From contig NZ_FO704550.1 of NCBI RefSeq assembly GCF_000968195.1, positions 1,240,001 through 1,304,000 of the forward strand: 64,000 bases of DNA. Reading direction: 5' to 3'. How positions within the stretch are numbered: the stretch's first letter is position 1; each line of letters begins with the position of its first letter. A model generated the notes under the pieces. It had not been told where the DNA came from, searched no databases, and saw nothing but the letters and a program-made list of their open reading frames with translations. The stretch is from Xenorhabdus doucetiae (lineage in GTDB: Bacteria; Pseudomonadota; Gammaproteobacteria; Enterobacterales; Enterobacteriaceae). The translations under genes were made by a program, and so were the position numbers. Of this stretch, positions 1 to 9,377 are shown in pieces.

Positions 1-690
1 CTTGGGGACATTGATGTTTACGGCTATCAGCTCAATTGGGTAACGCGTTCCCCGCGTTTCTTCCCTCTCGAATATACCAAGCTAACATTGGAAATGACGT
101 CACCTGAATATGTGGATTATTTCTATGGTTTGCCAGAAAACAAGCGTGATGCGCTGAATCGTACGCAAAAATCGCTGTACAAAGGTATTAACAGCTCACT
201 CATCAATGAAATTTTCGATTTGATGTACACTAAGCGGCTGAATGGGAAATTGAATGCCGCGTTGTATACCAATAGTGAATTACGGCAAGTACGTCATATA
301 GCAACAGGTTCAGATACACCAGAAAAGTTAGTACTGGATTTATTCCAGCGAGAACAGGAAGCCGAATTTTCTTTGGCAACAGAGGGTCTCGTGCTTGCTA
401 CAGGTTATCAATATCAAACGCCTGATTTTATCGAGGATATACGGCATCTTATCCGTTGGGATGAGAAAGGGCGCTATGATGTTCAACGCAATTATAGCAT
501 TGACCGTAACAATGAAATTTTCGTACAGAATGTTGAACTTCATACCCACGGTTTTGTGACACCTGATTTGGGAATGGCGAGCTACCGAAACTCTCGTTTA
601 ATTCAAGAAATCACGGGAAATGAACATTATGTGATAGAGAAAAGCATTGCATTCCAACAATTTGGTGTTGTTAGTGAAGAGGTTATCTGA
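1..690 (+). CDS. Diamine/lysine N-hydroxylase of siderophore synthesis (C-terminal part)
   Basis: The reading frame is open from the first base, so the 5' end lies outside the window; about 229 residues are visible. It belongs to the flavin-dependent lysine/ornithine N6-monooxygenase family (IucD, AlcA, PubA, BibA), which hydroxylates a primary amine of lysine, ornithine, putrescine or cadaverine with FAD, NADPH and O2. Visible family features are the WVTRSPRFFPLEYTK stretch near the start, the LATGY motif about two thirds along, and the HTHGFVTPDLGMASYRNS segment near the C-terminus. Its stop codon overlaps the start of the next gene (TGATG), so the two are translationally coupled. Because the neighbour is a BibC/AlcC-like enzyme, a free diamine (putrescine or cadaverine) is the likelier substrate; this is inferred from context. 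Confidence 0.9.
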   Translation, partial: LGDIDVYGYQLNWVTRSPRFFPLEYTKLTLEMTSPEYVDYFYGLPENKRDALNRTQKSLYKGINSSLINEIFDLMYTKRLNGKLNAALYTNSELRQVRHIATGSDTPEKLVLDLFQREQEAEFSLATEGLVLATGYQYQTPDFIEDIRHLIRWDEKGRYDVQRNYSIDRNNEIFVQNVELHTHGFVTPDLGMASYRNSRLIQEITGNEHYVIEKSIAFQQFGVVSEEVI

Positions 691-3101
691 TGTCTACTGT
701 TGCTACTGTATTATTTGAAAAAACGTTTCCTGAGTTGGGGACATTTTCCTTGCGTCCGCTGTCTTTAGCAAATGATATTGCAGTGATTACTGATTGGGTT
801 AATCGGGATTATGCCTATTATTGGGGAATGCAGGGTCAAACTAAACAGCAAGTCAATGATTTTTATCAAGAGCTGCTGACTCGTCAGCCTAATTCTGTCT
901 TCATTGGAATATATCAAGGGCAACCTGCTTTTTTATTGGAATGCTACCGTGCACAAGAAGATCTGATAGGAAAATATTACCCAGCTCGTTCTGGTGATAT
1001 GGGGATGCATATTCTGGTTGCCCCGTCAGAACGAAAAATCAGACAGTTTACGTGGGGAATTTTCCAGACAGTCATTGCTTTTATTTTCAGTAACCCTGCG
1101 ACTAAACGAATTGTCGTTGAACCAAATATCCGAAATGAAAAAATTCATCGTCTTAATTTACGAGCGGGTTTTGTTTACGAAAGAGCCGTACAGTTGCCAC
1201 ACAAAATGGCAGGATTGGCATTTTGCACGAGGGAACAGCATCAAATGGCATTAAATACAGATGTATTATCAGAACTGACAAACCAAAACCATTCCTTTGT
1301 GAATCATTTAAATCCGGCTATTTGGCAGAAAGTTAATCGTCTGCATTTACGCAAAGCTATTTCGGAATTTACCCATGAATGTTTATTGTCTCCAGAGCAA
1401 GTGACAGAAGAAACCGATAAAGAAGGTTATCACTGTTATCGTTTAGATAACCATGAACACACCGTTAACTATTACTTTCGAGCACGCAGACTTGCTTTGG
1501 ATCACTGGTTTATTGATGCTGATTCATTGCGAAAAATGCAAGCAGGTGATTGGGTTGAACCGGATCTCATTGCTTTTGTCATAGAATTCAAAACGCAACT
1601 GGGTATCAGTGATAGTGTGATGCCGACTTATTTGGAAGAATTGACCAGTACCCTGCATAGCAGCGCATTTAAGCATCGTCGTGATGGCATCAGTGTTGAA
1701 GATCTGGTTAATGCGGACTTTCAGACGATTGAAGCTGAAATGATGGAAGGACATCCCATTTTTGTTGCCAATAATGGGCGTATTGGCTTTGATGCAGAAG
1801 ATTTCCAGAATTTTAGCCCTGAATCTGCTTCAGAAATGCATTTGATATGGCTGGCTGCCCATAAGAGTAAAGCCCATTTTGCCTGCATTGAACAACTCAG
1901 TTACCAACAACTGCTAGAGCAGGAATTGGGGCAATCTGAGATTGATAAATTTAACCATCAACTTATTTTGTTGGGGCTGAACCCGGAAGAATATCTATTG
2001 ATGCCTTTCCATCCGTGGCAATGGCAAAATAAATTACCCTCGGTGTTTGCTCACGATCTTGCCAGTCGGAAATTGGTGTACTTAGGCAAGGGAACTGATA
2101 CTTATCAGGCGCAGCAGTCAATACGAACTCTGTTTAATCGTAGTCATTCTCAACGTTACTATGTCAAAGTGGCTCTCTCTATCCTTAATATGGGATTTAT
2201 GCGGGGGTTATCACCTTATTACATGGCGACAACACCCGGTATCAACGATTGGCTATTTGATTTGGTACAAAAAGACCAAGTTTTACAAGGATGTGGCTTC
2301 CGAATTTTGCGAGAAGTTGCCAGTATAGGGTTCAGAAATAGTTATTATGAGCAAGCTATTCAGGGGGATACGCCTTATAAGAAAATGATGGCGGCATTGT
2401 GGAGAGAAAATCCATTGCAATTGATTGAGCCGAACCAAAATGTGATGACGATGGCTGCATTATTACATTACGATCAACATGGACAGGCTTTTTTACCCGC
2501 CTTGATATCGGCATCTGGTTTGCAAGTTGACGAATGGATTCGTCGTTATCTAAATTGCTATTTCTTACCCTTATTGCATTGTTTATATGCTTATGACCTG
2601 ATGTTTATGCCGCACGGCGAAAATATTATTATGGTGTTGGAAAACCACATTCCACAATATATTTTTATGAAAGATTTGGCAGAAGAGATCCTGGTTATGG
2701 ACCCTGACGCAGAATTGCCAGAAAAAGCCAGCCGCGTGAAAGTTAATATGCCGGAAGAAATGAAAACACTGACGATTTTGTCCGATGTATTCGATGGTGT
2801 ATTTCGTTATCTAGCGGCAATCCTTGATGAACAGGCAGGGTATGCGCAAGAACAATTTTGGCAGAGGGTGGCGGATTGTATTTTGAGTTACCAATCTCAG
2901 CATCCAGAATTTAGCCAACAGTTTGAGCGTTATGATCTGTTTACTCCAGAAATTAAACGTTGTTGTTTGAATCGCCTGCAAATTGCTAACAATCGTCAGA
3001 TGCTCGATTTGTCTGATCCGGCTCAGAGTTTTAAGTTTGCGGATAATTTAGTGAATCCAATAGCTCAATTTGCTAAGAACCTAAATAGCGTTTCAAAATG
3101 A
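690..3101 (+). CDS. Fused acyltransferase-NIS siderophore synthetase (BibC-like)
   Basis: An 803-residue two-domain protein. Residues about 1-190 resemble GNAT-type acyltransferases of siderophore pathways (AlcB, RhbD, IucB), including the MGMHILVAPSERKIRQ segment and the IVVEPNIRNEKIHRLN segment. Residues about 200-800 form an IucA/IucC-family NIS synthetase: GHPIFVANNGRIGF near residue 354, MPFHPWQW near 436-443 and FMPHGENI near 638. The family acylates an N-hydroxydiamine with a succinyl group and then joins units by ATP-dependent amide formation. The same fusion is known in BibC of the bisucaberin pathway, whereas AlcB and AlcC are separate proteins in alcaligin producers. With the upstream hydroxylase this supports a bisucaberin, putrebactin or avaroferrin-type macrocyclic dihydroxamate; the exact product cannot be read from sequence. 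It is the last gene of its operon, followed by a strong palindrome. Confidence 0.9.
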   Translation: MSTVATVLFEKTFPELGTFSLRPLSLANDIAVITDWVNRDYAYYWGMQGQTKQQVNDFYQELLTRQPNSVFIGIYQGQPAFLLECYRAQEDLIGKYYPARSGDMGMHILVAPSERKIRQFTWGIFQTVIAFIFSNPATKRIVVEPNIRNEKIHRLNLRAGFVYERAVQLPHKMAGLAFCTREQHQMALNTDVLSELTNQNHSFVNHLNPAIWQKVNRLHLRKAISEFTHECLLSPEQVTEETDKEGYHCYRLDNHEHTVNYYFRARRLALDHWFIDADSLRKMQAGDWVEPDLIAFVIEFKTQLGISDSVMPTYLEELTSTLHSSAFKHRRDGISVEDLVNADFQTIEAEMMEGHPIFVANNGRIGFDAEDFQNFSPESASEMHLIWLAAHKSKAHFACIEQLSYQQLLEQELGQSEIDKFNHQLILLGLNPEEYLLMPFHPWQWQNKLPSVFAHDLASRKLVYLGKGTDTYQAQQSIRTLFNRSHSQRYYVKVALSILNMGFMRGLSPYYMATTPGINDWLFDLVQKDQVLQGCGFRILREVASIGFRNSYYEQAIQGDTPYKKMMAALWRENPLQLIEPNQNVMTMAALLHYDQHGQAFLPALISASGLQVDEWIRRYLNCYFLPLLHCLYAYDLMFMPHGENIIMVLENHIPQYIFMKDLAEEILVMDPDAELPEKASRVKVNMPEEMKTLTILSDVFDGVFRYLAAILDEQAGYAQEQFWQRVADCILSYQSQHPEFSQQFERYDLFTPEIKRCCLNRLQIANNRQMLDLSDPAQSFKFADNLVNPIAQFAKNLNSVSK

Positions 3102-3109
3102 TAGGAGTA

Positions 3110-3142
3110 AATCTTGTCCCGCGCGGCGCGCGGGACAAGATT
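3110..3142. repeat. Near-perfect GC-rich palindrome after the siderophore operon
   Basis: Two 16-base arms (aatcttgtcccgcgcg and its complement) are separated by a single G at 3126. The arms are fully complementary. The core resembles the palindromes at 37330-37358 and 59518-59548 (CCCGCG-G-CGCGGG type), so this looks like a member of a dispersed REP-like family. It may also act as a transcript-end hairpin for the siderophore operon, but no T-run follows it. Confidence 0.8.
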
Positions 3143-3291
3143 GCAAATTCGCACTATTATGAAAATTTATTTAGAAAGATTATGTGATTGAGCAATTGTT
3201 TTTCTTCTAATATGTTTAAACCCACATGTTTCATAACGGGAGCAAATACTCCCGTTAAAGTCAGTTTACTGAATAGATTCAAGGTAATCAG

Positions 3292-4833
3292 TTAATGTGC
3301 TCCCCCGTGATCTTTACCGCCAGGAGAAAAAGGTGGTTTTGCCAGCCAGATCAATAGCGTCAAGGCCAAGAATATACCCGCTGAAAGCCAGAATATCTCA
3401 TTAGCAGAGATAATTAATCCTTGATGAGTAATCTGTTTTGCCAGATAAACTGATATTTGTTCATTATTCATGCCCAGTTGGGTCAGTTGCTGGTGTACTT
3501 GCTGATAATTAGGGTTATATGGATTGATGTATTCTGTCAGATGCGAGTGGTGCATCGATTCACGCTGTGTCCACAATGTGGTTGTGAGGGATGTTCCAAT
3601 TGAACCCGACAATATACGGGTAAAATTTGACAGGCTGGAAGCGGAAGCCATGCGTTCCGGCGTTAACCCTGATAATGTAATGGTTGTCAAAGGCATAAAG
3701 AAACATGCCATGGCAAGTCCCTGAATAAACTGAGGCCATGCAACGGCTGCAAAATCCATGCCCGGCTCAAAGGCATAAGCCCGCCAATAGAAGCAAATAG
3801 CATAAGTGATGAAACTGAATGTTACGATATAGCGCATGTCTATCTTATGGCCAAACTTGCCAATAACGGGTGACAGTAACAGGGGCAGAAACCCTACAGG
3901 TGCGGCCGCAAAGCCGGCCCAAGTTGCGGTATAACCGAAAACTTCTTGCAATAGTTGTGGCAATAAAACAATCGTACCAAAGTACATCATGAAGCCGAGA
4001 CTAATACTCAGTGTACCAATGGAAAAATTGCGTTGCTTAAACAGGGATAGATCGATAATCGGATGATCATCAGTCAGTTCCCATATAATCAGGAAAATAA
4101 GTGCGATAACCGCAGTAATAGCAAGGACAATAATCTCGGTGGAATTAAACCAATCAAGTTCCTTGCCCTGGTCAAGCATAATTTGCAGGCTGCCTACGCC
4201 AATTACCAGCAAAAACAATCCGGTAATATCGATGGGGCGGATTTCGGTTTTGGTTTCGCGGTCACGCAATAGCTGCATGACGACAAAGATAATGGCAATA
4301 CCAATCGGGATATTGATAAAAAAGATCCATTCCCAATGGTAGTTATCACTAATATAGCCGCCAAGGATAGGTCCACAAATGGGGGCAACAACAATCGTTA
4401 CCGACCACAGTGCTAATGCCATGTTCCGTTTCGCCAGTGGATAGTTATTCAGCAACAAACTTTGGCAAAGAGGGAGGACGGGACCTGCGGCCAACCCTTG
4501 CATCACACGAAAAAAAATCAACATGCTGAGGCTGTTGGAAAGACCACACAACCAAGATGCCAGAGTAAAAATTGCGGTAGACCAGAGGAACAGTTTCACT
4601 TCGCCAATGCGCTTCGCCAGCCAACCAGTAATGGGAATGGAAATGGCATTTGCGACACCAAAAGAGGTAATTACCCAGGTTCCTTGGGAGCTTGACGCAC
4701 CTAAATTACCCGCAATCGTCGGTATGGCGACGTTGGCAATGGTAGAGTCAAGAACCAGCATGAAAGTCGCCATGGAAAGTGAAAGGGTCAGAAAGGCGAG
4801 TTTCGCGCCTGTAAACGGTTCTCTTGTTACCAT
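3292..4833 (-). CDS. emrB: Multidrug efflux MFS transporter EmrB (DHA2 family)
   Basis: 513 residues, the normal length for EmrB, a 14-helix proton-driven transporter of the DHA2 branch of the major facilitator superfamily in the inner membrane. Visible features are the first helix with DSTIANVAIPTIAG, the GWLAKRIGEVKLF loop (motif A) and the GPILGGYISD segment of motif C. With EmrA and an outer-membrane TolC it exports hydrophobic, uncoupler-like compounds. It lies 9 bases after emrA in the same direction, forming the mprA-emrA-emrB order known from E. coli. Expression is expected to be repressed by MprA. Confidence 0.93.
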   Translation of the reverse strand: MVTREPFTGAKLAFLTLSLSMATFMLVLDSTIANVAIPTIAGNLGASSSQGTWVITSFGVANAISIPITGWLAKRIGEVKLFLWSTAIFTLASWLCGLSNSLSMLIFFRVMQGLAAGPVLPLCQSLLLNNYPLAKRNMALALWSVTIVVAPICGPILGGYISDNYHWEWIFFINIPIGIAIIFVVMQLLRDRETKTEIRPIDITGLFLLVIGVGSLQIMLDQGKELDWFNSTEIIVLAITAVIALIFLIIWELTDDHPIIDLSLFKQRNFSIGTLSISLGFMMYFGTIVLLPQLLQEVFGYTATWAGFAAAPVGFLPLLLSPVIGKFGHKIDMRYIVTFSFITYAICFYWRAYAFEPGMDFAAVAWPQFIQGLAMACFFMPLTTITLSGLTPERMASASSLSNFTRILSGSIGTSLTTTLWTQRESMHHSHLTEYINPYNPNYQQVHQQLTQLGMNNEQISVYLAKQITHQGLIISANEIFWLSAGIFLALTLLIWLAKPPFSPGGKDHGGAH

Positions 4834-4842
4834 GACTCCCCC

Positions 4843-6114
4843 TTAAATTTGGTTCCCTGAATTACTATTAATAATGTCAGTCACTATTTTGCTTGCAGGA
4901 GCCATATCTATGGTTAAGGCATTGGTATGATAGGCGGGGAGGGTACGTTCAGTGGCCGCCAGTACAGTTCCATCACGGTTTGCTGTATCCACGGTGACTT
5001 TTGTTGATAGCCCAATTCGCAGGGGATGCTGTTTTAATTGTTCAGGATCAAGCTCAATACGGACTGGCAGACGTTGTACAACCTTAATCCAGTTTCCGCT
5101 GGCATTTTGCGCTGGCAATAGGGAAAAGGCGCTACCGGTTCCCATATCAATGCCTGCAACTTTGCCAGTATAGACAACATCATCACCATAGAAGTCGCTG
5201 ATGATTTTAGCGGGTTGCCCAATCTGCATGTTTGCCAGTTGGGTTTCTTTGAAATTAGCTTCAATCCACATATTGTTGGCAGGCACGATCGCCATCAATG
5301 GCGTTCCTGAATTGATACGGGAACCTACCTGAACGCTGCGGCGAGCGACATAACCATCAATCGGGCTGACAATATGGGTTCTCTGCAAGGCAAGCCAGGC
5401 ATCACGAACACCAGAAGCGGCTTTTTCAATGGCTGGCTGTTTTTCCAGCGGCGTATCCAGAATAATGGCTTGATTACTTTGGTATTGGGCGATCGCGACA
5501 TCCAGATCAGCTTGGGCAGCAGAGACAGCTTCGCGCATATGTTGCAACTCTTCTTTACCAATCAAGTCTTGAGTGCCTAATATTTCCCTTCGGTTAAGGT
5601 CATTTTGAGCCTTTCTCAGCGCAATTTTTTTCAATTCAATGATGGCTTGATATCGTTTACTGTCGATCATTTGCTGATGAGTGATTCGGACAGTATTAGC
5701 TAATTCATTTTCAGCTCTTTTTAAGGCTAATTCGGCGTCACGGGGATCGAGTTGGACGAGGAACTGACCACTTTTCACAAAATCAGTATTGTCAAAGTTG
5801 ACAGTCACAACACTGCCCGCAATTTGTGACATCACTTGTATCTGATTACCTGTGACATAGGCATTATCGGTTTCTTGGTGGTATCGTAAAGTGAGAAGCC
5901 AGTAAACGGTATAACCTGCCCCAAGCAGAAGGAAGAATAACGTTAATGATGTCATGATACGGCGGCGTTGCTGTTTCTTAGTCCTATTTTTAGTCCCTTT
6001 TTTCACCTTTGAAGGTGATTGTTTTTCAGGTGACGGCTTTTCAGATGACGGTTCTTCGCTGGAGGATGGTATTTTTTCACTGGACGGAAGTGATGCTTTC
6101 TCACTAACACTCAT
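4843..6114 (-). CDS. emrA: Membrane-fusion protein EmrA
   Basis: 423 residues of the HlyD/EmrA periplasmic adaptor family, which links EmrB to the outer-membrane channel. A single membrane segment (MTSLTLFFLLLGAGYTVYWLL) at about residues 53-74 is followed by the lipoyl-like half QIAGSVVTVNFDNTDFVKSG, a coiled-coil region with many K/E/A residues, and the second half IDGYVARRSVQVGSRINSG. E. coli EmrA is about 390 residues. The extra length is mainly a cytoplasmic N-terminal tail of about 50 residues made of repeated Ser-Ser-Glu-Lys-Pro units followed by a Lys/Arg-rich stretch. An internal start near the membrane segment is possible but no better one is evident. Confidence 0.92.
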   Translation of the reverse strand: MSVSEKASLPSSEKIPSSSEEPSSEKPSPEKQSPSKVKKGTKNRTKKQQRRRIMTSLTLFFLLLGAGYTVYWLLTLRYHQETDNAYVTGNQIQVMSQIAGSVVTVNFDNTDFVKSGQFLVQLDPRDAELALKRAENELANTVRITHQQMIDSKRYQAIIELKKIALRKAQNDLNRREILGTQDLIGKEELQHMREAVSAAQADLDVAIAQYQSNQAIILDTPLEKQPAIEKAASGVRDAWLALQRTHIVSPIDGYVARRSVQVGSRINSGTPLMAIVPANNMWIEANFKETQLANMQIGQPAKIISDFYGDDVVYTGKVAGIDMGTGSAFSLLPAQNASGNWIKVVQRLPVRIELDPEQLKQHPLRIGLSTKVTVDTANRDGTVLAATERTLPAYHTNALTIDMAPASKIVTDIINSNSGNQI

Positions 6115-6178
6115 GGAGATTCTCCGTATTTGTTCTTAACTCATTATTAATTGTGTGGTTTCAACAGGACGAAACATG

Positions 6179-6210
6179 CTTCCAGTAGTGTGCGCATACA
6201 CTACTGGAAG
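6179..6210. repeat. Perfect 13-bp inverted repeat between mprA and emrA
   Basis: Arms cttccagtagtgt and acactactggaag enclose a 6-base loop (6192-6197). It sits in the 242-base gap between mprA and emrA, in what would be the emrA leader on the minus strand. No T-run follows, so it is not an ordinary terminator. It could be an operator, an mRNA-processing hairpin or a partial attenuator; none can be chosen from sequence alone. Confidence 0.7.
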
Positions 6211-6356
6211 GGGCGAACGATATGGATTTATTTATTATCTGGAGATAATAGCCAGCCATACGAAGTATCTGATGATACAGGCTAGCAGGAAAGTTTTTTT
6301 AGATTATGTTGCTATAACATGTTTTTTTGATGCGAAACGGTTCAGAAAAATGATAA

Positions 6357-6872
6357 TCACTTATTTAAACAATCCCCAATAGTATCTAATTGTCCCAAGA
6401 TTTTTCTCATCAATTTTTCTAACTGTTTTTTCTCCTCAAGATCCAAGATAGACCAAAGTTTAACCAAGCAATCATGCTGAGGTGGAAGTAAACTATTCAA
6501 GAAATTTGAACCTTTCTCTGTGAGATGAAGATGGAGACAACGACGATCGTTCTGGCTCTCTTTTCTCTCTATCCAACCTTGCTTTTCTAATTCATCTGCA
6601 ATCCGGGTTGCATTTGTACGGGAAGAGCCTAATGCAGCACTCAGTTCTGATGGCTGAATGCTACGACTTTGTTTGGTATCCAGAATCATCAGAGCCATAA
6701 ACAAGGTTTCATTGATTCCTTGTGCTTTCAGCATGTTGTTGCGATTTTCCAGAAGTTTACTCTGGACATGCATGGATAAGCGAGTCAGTAATATCTCTTG
6801 ATAGGGTAGACTTTTTTGCTGTGCTACACGGCAATTAAGTAACTCTTCTGTGGGAGTGAATGAACTTTCCAT
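6357..6872 (-). CDS. mprA: MarR-family repressor MprA (EmrR)
   Basis: 171 residues, close to E. coli MprA in length and sequence (for example LNCRVAQQKSLPYQEILLTRL at the N-terminus and the winged-helix segment with SELSAALGSSRTNATRIADEL at about 75-100, then RKESQNDRRCLHLHLTEKG). The family binds DNA as a dimer and releases it when phenolic or uncoupler-like ligands bind, derepressing emrAB. It heads the mprA-emrA-emrB block. The 3' end is followed by an emrA leader containing a perfect hairpin. Confidence 0.93.
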   Translation of the reverse strand: MESSFTPTEELLNCRVAQQKSLPYQEILLTRLSMHVQSKLLENRNNMLKAQGINETLFMALMILDTKQSRSIQPSELSAALGSSRTNATRIADELEKQGWIERKESQNDRRCLHLHLTEKGSNFLNSLLPPQHDCLVKLWSILDLEEKKQLEKLMRKILGQLDTIGDCLNK

Positions 6873-7001
6873 TGTTTAGATACCTTATTAGTTTCAACCG
6901 GTAAAGTAACTTCTGTTAAAAACCATACGAATACTATATTAAAAGTTAAATTTAGCAATTATAGTTATTTATTATCATCACATTTCTTTTAATATTGATA
7001 C

Positions 7002-7352
7002 CTAATTCATAAATACCTTGAATATTACTCCAAAAACGACGGCACCAGACAGTGTTGAAATGATGATGCTTCGTGTTTTGTAGAAAAACAGGCAGATAGT
7101 TAGGCAGCCAATGAGTGTCGGAAAAAGTTTGTTGTGCTCTTTCATGACGTCAGGAATGCTTGAAACGATGAGAAGCGAGCAAATCGATGCAATACCAATG
7201 CTGTCGAGGATGATCCCTATTTTCCCCTTATTTCCTGTCGGTGAGTGGTTGTTTCCCAAACGCAAGGGAAGATAGCGGAATAAAAAGTTGGCGGCACCGA
7301 CAACCAAGCCGATAAAAAGTATCTTATTATCAATCATAAATGGACTAATCAT
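7002..7352 (-). CDS. ygaH: AzlD-family branched-chain amino acid exporter small subunit YgaH
   Basis: 116 residues with about four hydrophobic helices (IDNKILFIGLVVGAANFLFRY, IILDSIGIASICSLLIV and two more). Together with YgaZ it forms the two-part exporter for valine (and possibly methionine) in the inner membrane. Its start overlaps the ygaZ stop by 8 bases, so the two are translationally coupled. Position between proX and mprA is the same as in E. coli. Confidence 0.9.
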   Translation of the reverse strand: MISPFMIDNKILFIGLVVGAANFLFRYLPLRLGNNHSPTGNKGKIGIILDSIGIASICSLLIVSSIPDVMKEHNKLFPTLIGCLTICLFFYKTRSIIISTLSGAVVFGVIFKVFMN

Positions 7353-8136
7353 GTGAAGTATTGATATTTAATTGTGCGTTTTTCGTTTGCAGAAGAGCGG
7401 CTAGACATCCCCCCACGATCCCCGCAAGAATGGCGATGGGTATTGAAAAAAAGGTGATACCCATTAAAGCGCCCAATAAGGAAGCGGTAACACAGTAGGT
7501 ATTTTGTTTTTTGAAGGATGCCAATAAAAAACTTAAAAATAGCGCCGGAAGCATAAATGTCATCGCGGCCTCAACAGCAGGGTAAGAGCTCAGGTAGCCA
7601 TTACCCAATATGGCGCCTGCTACAGTTCCCAACACCCATGAAAGCCAAGAGCATATGGCGATGGCGACCATCCAGTTTTCACTCCAGCTCCGTTGGTCTT
7701 TAATCAGTTTGGTGGTTGCTGCGGCAAAAACCTCATCAGTCAAACCAAAAGCCCAAATCACGGTTTTCTTGTTCGACAGTTGCTGTTTGATGCGATAGCG
7801 CAAGGCAGGGCCATACAAAATATGGCGAATATCCATTGCCATTACCGTCAGGGCAGAAATCCACAATGACATGCCTGCACTCAGTAAGGCCGTGATAACA
7901 AACTGGCTGGCTCCGGCATAAATGACACATGAAAAGAATATGGCTTCTATGGGCGTAAACCCCAGTTTAGTGGCGCTTAAGCCAAATGCAAAAGCAATGG
8001 GAATATAGCCAATCGCGATAGGGAGACTATCAAAAATACCTTCTCTAAATGAAGAAACGGTGTTTGGTAGGGGGGTTCCGGATTCTGATACTTCAGATAC
8101 TGGTATATCAGGTGCAGATTTATCAGGCATTGGCAT
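7345..8136 (-). CDS. ygaZ: AzlC-family branched-chain amino acid exporter large subunit YgaZ
   Basis: 263 residues, similar to E. coli YgaZ (about 245) with a longer Pro/Ser-rich N-terminus. Family segments are clear: GIFDSLPIAIGYIPIAFAFG, FFSCVIYAGASQFVITALLS and VMAMDIRHILYGPALRYRI, then AFGLTDEVFAAATTKL. It is a multi-helix inner-membrane protein that works with YgaH to export branched-chain amino acids. An alternative start cannot be excluded because the first 25 residues are not conserved. Confidence 0.92.
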   Translation of the reverse strand: MPMPDKSAPDIPVSEVSESGTPLPNTVSSFREGIFDSLPIAIGYIPIAFAFGLSATKLGFTPIEAIFFSCVIYAGASQFVITALLSAGMSLWISALTVMAMDIRHILYGPALRYRIKQQLSNKKTVIWAFGLTDEVFAAATTKLIKDQRSWSENWMVAIAICSWLSWVLGTVAGAILGNGYLSSYPAVEAAMTFMLPALFLSFLLASFKKQNTYCVTASLLGALMGITFFSIPIAILAGIVGGCLAALLQTKNAQLNINTSHD

Positions 8137-8273
8137 GGAATATTTTGTTTTTTTGTTAACAGATAAAACAACCTTAACAAAATATGGTGAAAGTGAAAAT
8201 ATGAAATAGATAAATTATTTAAATAACATCATTGAGAACAAAGAGATTAGCCGTGAAAAAAGAGTAGGGGGAA

Positions 8274-8309
8274 ATAGCCGTGAATTTTTGTTAACGTTTA
8301 CACGGCTAT
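8274..8309 (-). terminator. Hairpin after proX
   Basis: Arms ATAGCCGTG and CACGGCTAT are separated by 18 bases, 34 bases after the proX stop on the minus strand. TTTCCCC follows on that strand. It probably ends the proVWX transcript and separates it from ygaZH. Confidence 0.5.
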
Positions 8310-8342
8310 CTGTACAGCGTGAAAGAAAAGTGAATTTATACT

Positions 8343-9377
8343 TTAATCCGCGGCTTTTCTGGCTGCTTTTAGCCAACTATCCACCGTTTTCTGATGCGAT
8401 TCGATCCAGCCCTCAGCCTGGCGTTCAATATCAGCTTCTGACGTTTTAGCGCTATGCATATTCCGATTTTGCGTATTGATATCCGCAATCGGTAAGGTCA
8501 TCACCGCAAAAAGTTTCGCCGCAGCCGGGTTCTTTTCTGCCCATAGTTTGTTTGCCACGATATGCATGGTACTGGGCGGAAAGCCATAGTTACGGCCGTT
8601 GGGCAACTGCGTATCGATGGTTTCTCCCTCACCGAGGGCAGAGAAAGGTACTTGGAGCCAGATAACGTCTTTTCCGGGTTTCAGTACATCACTCACCCAG
8701 TAAGGTGTCCAAGTATAATAGAGGATCGGCTTACCTTCCCGATAACGGGCAATCGTATCAGCCATCATGGCGGCATAATTGCCCTGATTATGTTTTACGG
8801 TATTTTTCAATCCATAAGCTTCTAATTGGCGGTTGATTGCTTTTTCACATCCCCACCCTGGATTACAGCCGGTTAAATCGGCTTTTCCATTGCCGTTACT
8901 ATCAAACAATTTGGCCAGTTTAGGATCTTTTAATTGGGCGATATTGGTGATGTGGTATTTTTCGGCTGTTTTCTTATCAATCAGATATCCTTGTGCCGCA
9001 TTGACGACATAATTTCCCTTGCGATAGAAGACTTTATCTCCTCCCGCAGCTTTATATGGGGCATTATGGAGTGGCACCCAATTGACGGCCATGAATGTGG
9101 CATCACCAGAAGCAATGGAAGTATAAGCGACGTTATAATCAACCTCCTTGATTGGTTTAACGTCATAGCCGAGTTTTTCCAGGGCCTTGCAGACAATCAA
9201 CGTCTGAAATGTTTCTTCGCTGAGGGTACTTTGTAGCGGTTGCACACTGATACCTTTGCCCGGCAGTTCAGTCGCAGATGCCGCAGGTGATAGGGAAAGA
9301 CTCATGAATGCCATTAAGAGTGCGCCGAAAATTATCCTCTTATTTATGGTCTTTTTGCATAAGGTGATTATGCGCAT
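8343..9377 (-). CDS. proX: Glycine betaine/proline-betaine binding protein ProX
   Basis: The start at 9377 is chosen because it follows an ideal ribosome site (AAGGAGG, 6 bases upstream) and opens a typical signal peptide (MRIITLCKKTINKR, hydrophobic core, cleavage after SPAASA near residue 35). The frame is open further upstream, but that part overlaps the proW tail and encodes no secretion signal. The product has 344 residues and is the periplasmic ligand-binding subunit of the osmoprotectant importer ProU. It carries the conserved WEKxx-type aromatic ligand segments such as YYTWTPYWVSDVL and FPPSTMHIVANK, and the CNPGWGCE disulphide loop. Confidence 0.93.
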   Translation of the reverse strand: MRIITLCKKTINKRIIFGALLMAFMSLSLSPAASATELPGKGISVQPLQSTLSEETFQTLIVCKALEKLGYDVKPIKEVDYNVAYTSIASGDATFMAVNWVPLHNAPYKAAGGDKVFYRKGNYVVNAAQGYLIDKKTAEKYHITNIAQLKDPKLAKLFDSNGNGKADLTGCNPGWGCEKAINRQLEAYGLKNTVKHNQGNYAAMMADTIARYREGKPILYYTWTPYWVSDVLKPGKDVIWLQVPFSALGEGETIDTQLPNGRNYGFPPSTMHIVANKLWAEKNPAAAKLFAVMTLPIADINTQNRNMHSAKTSEADIERQAEGWIESHQKTVDSWLKAARKAAD

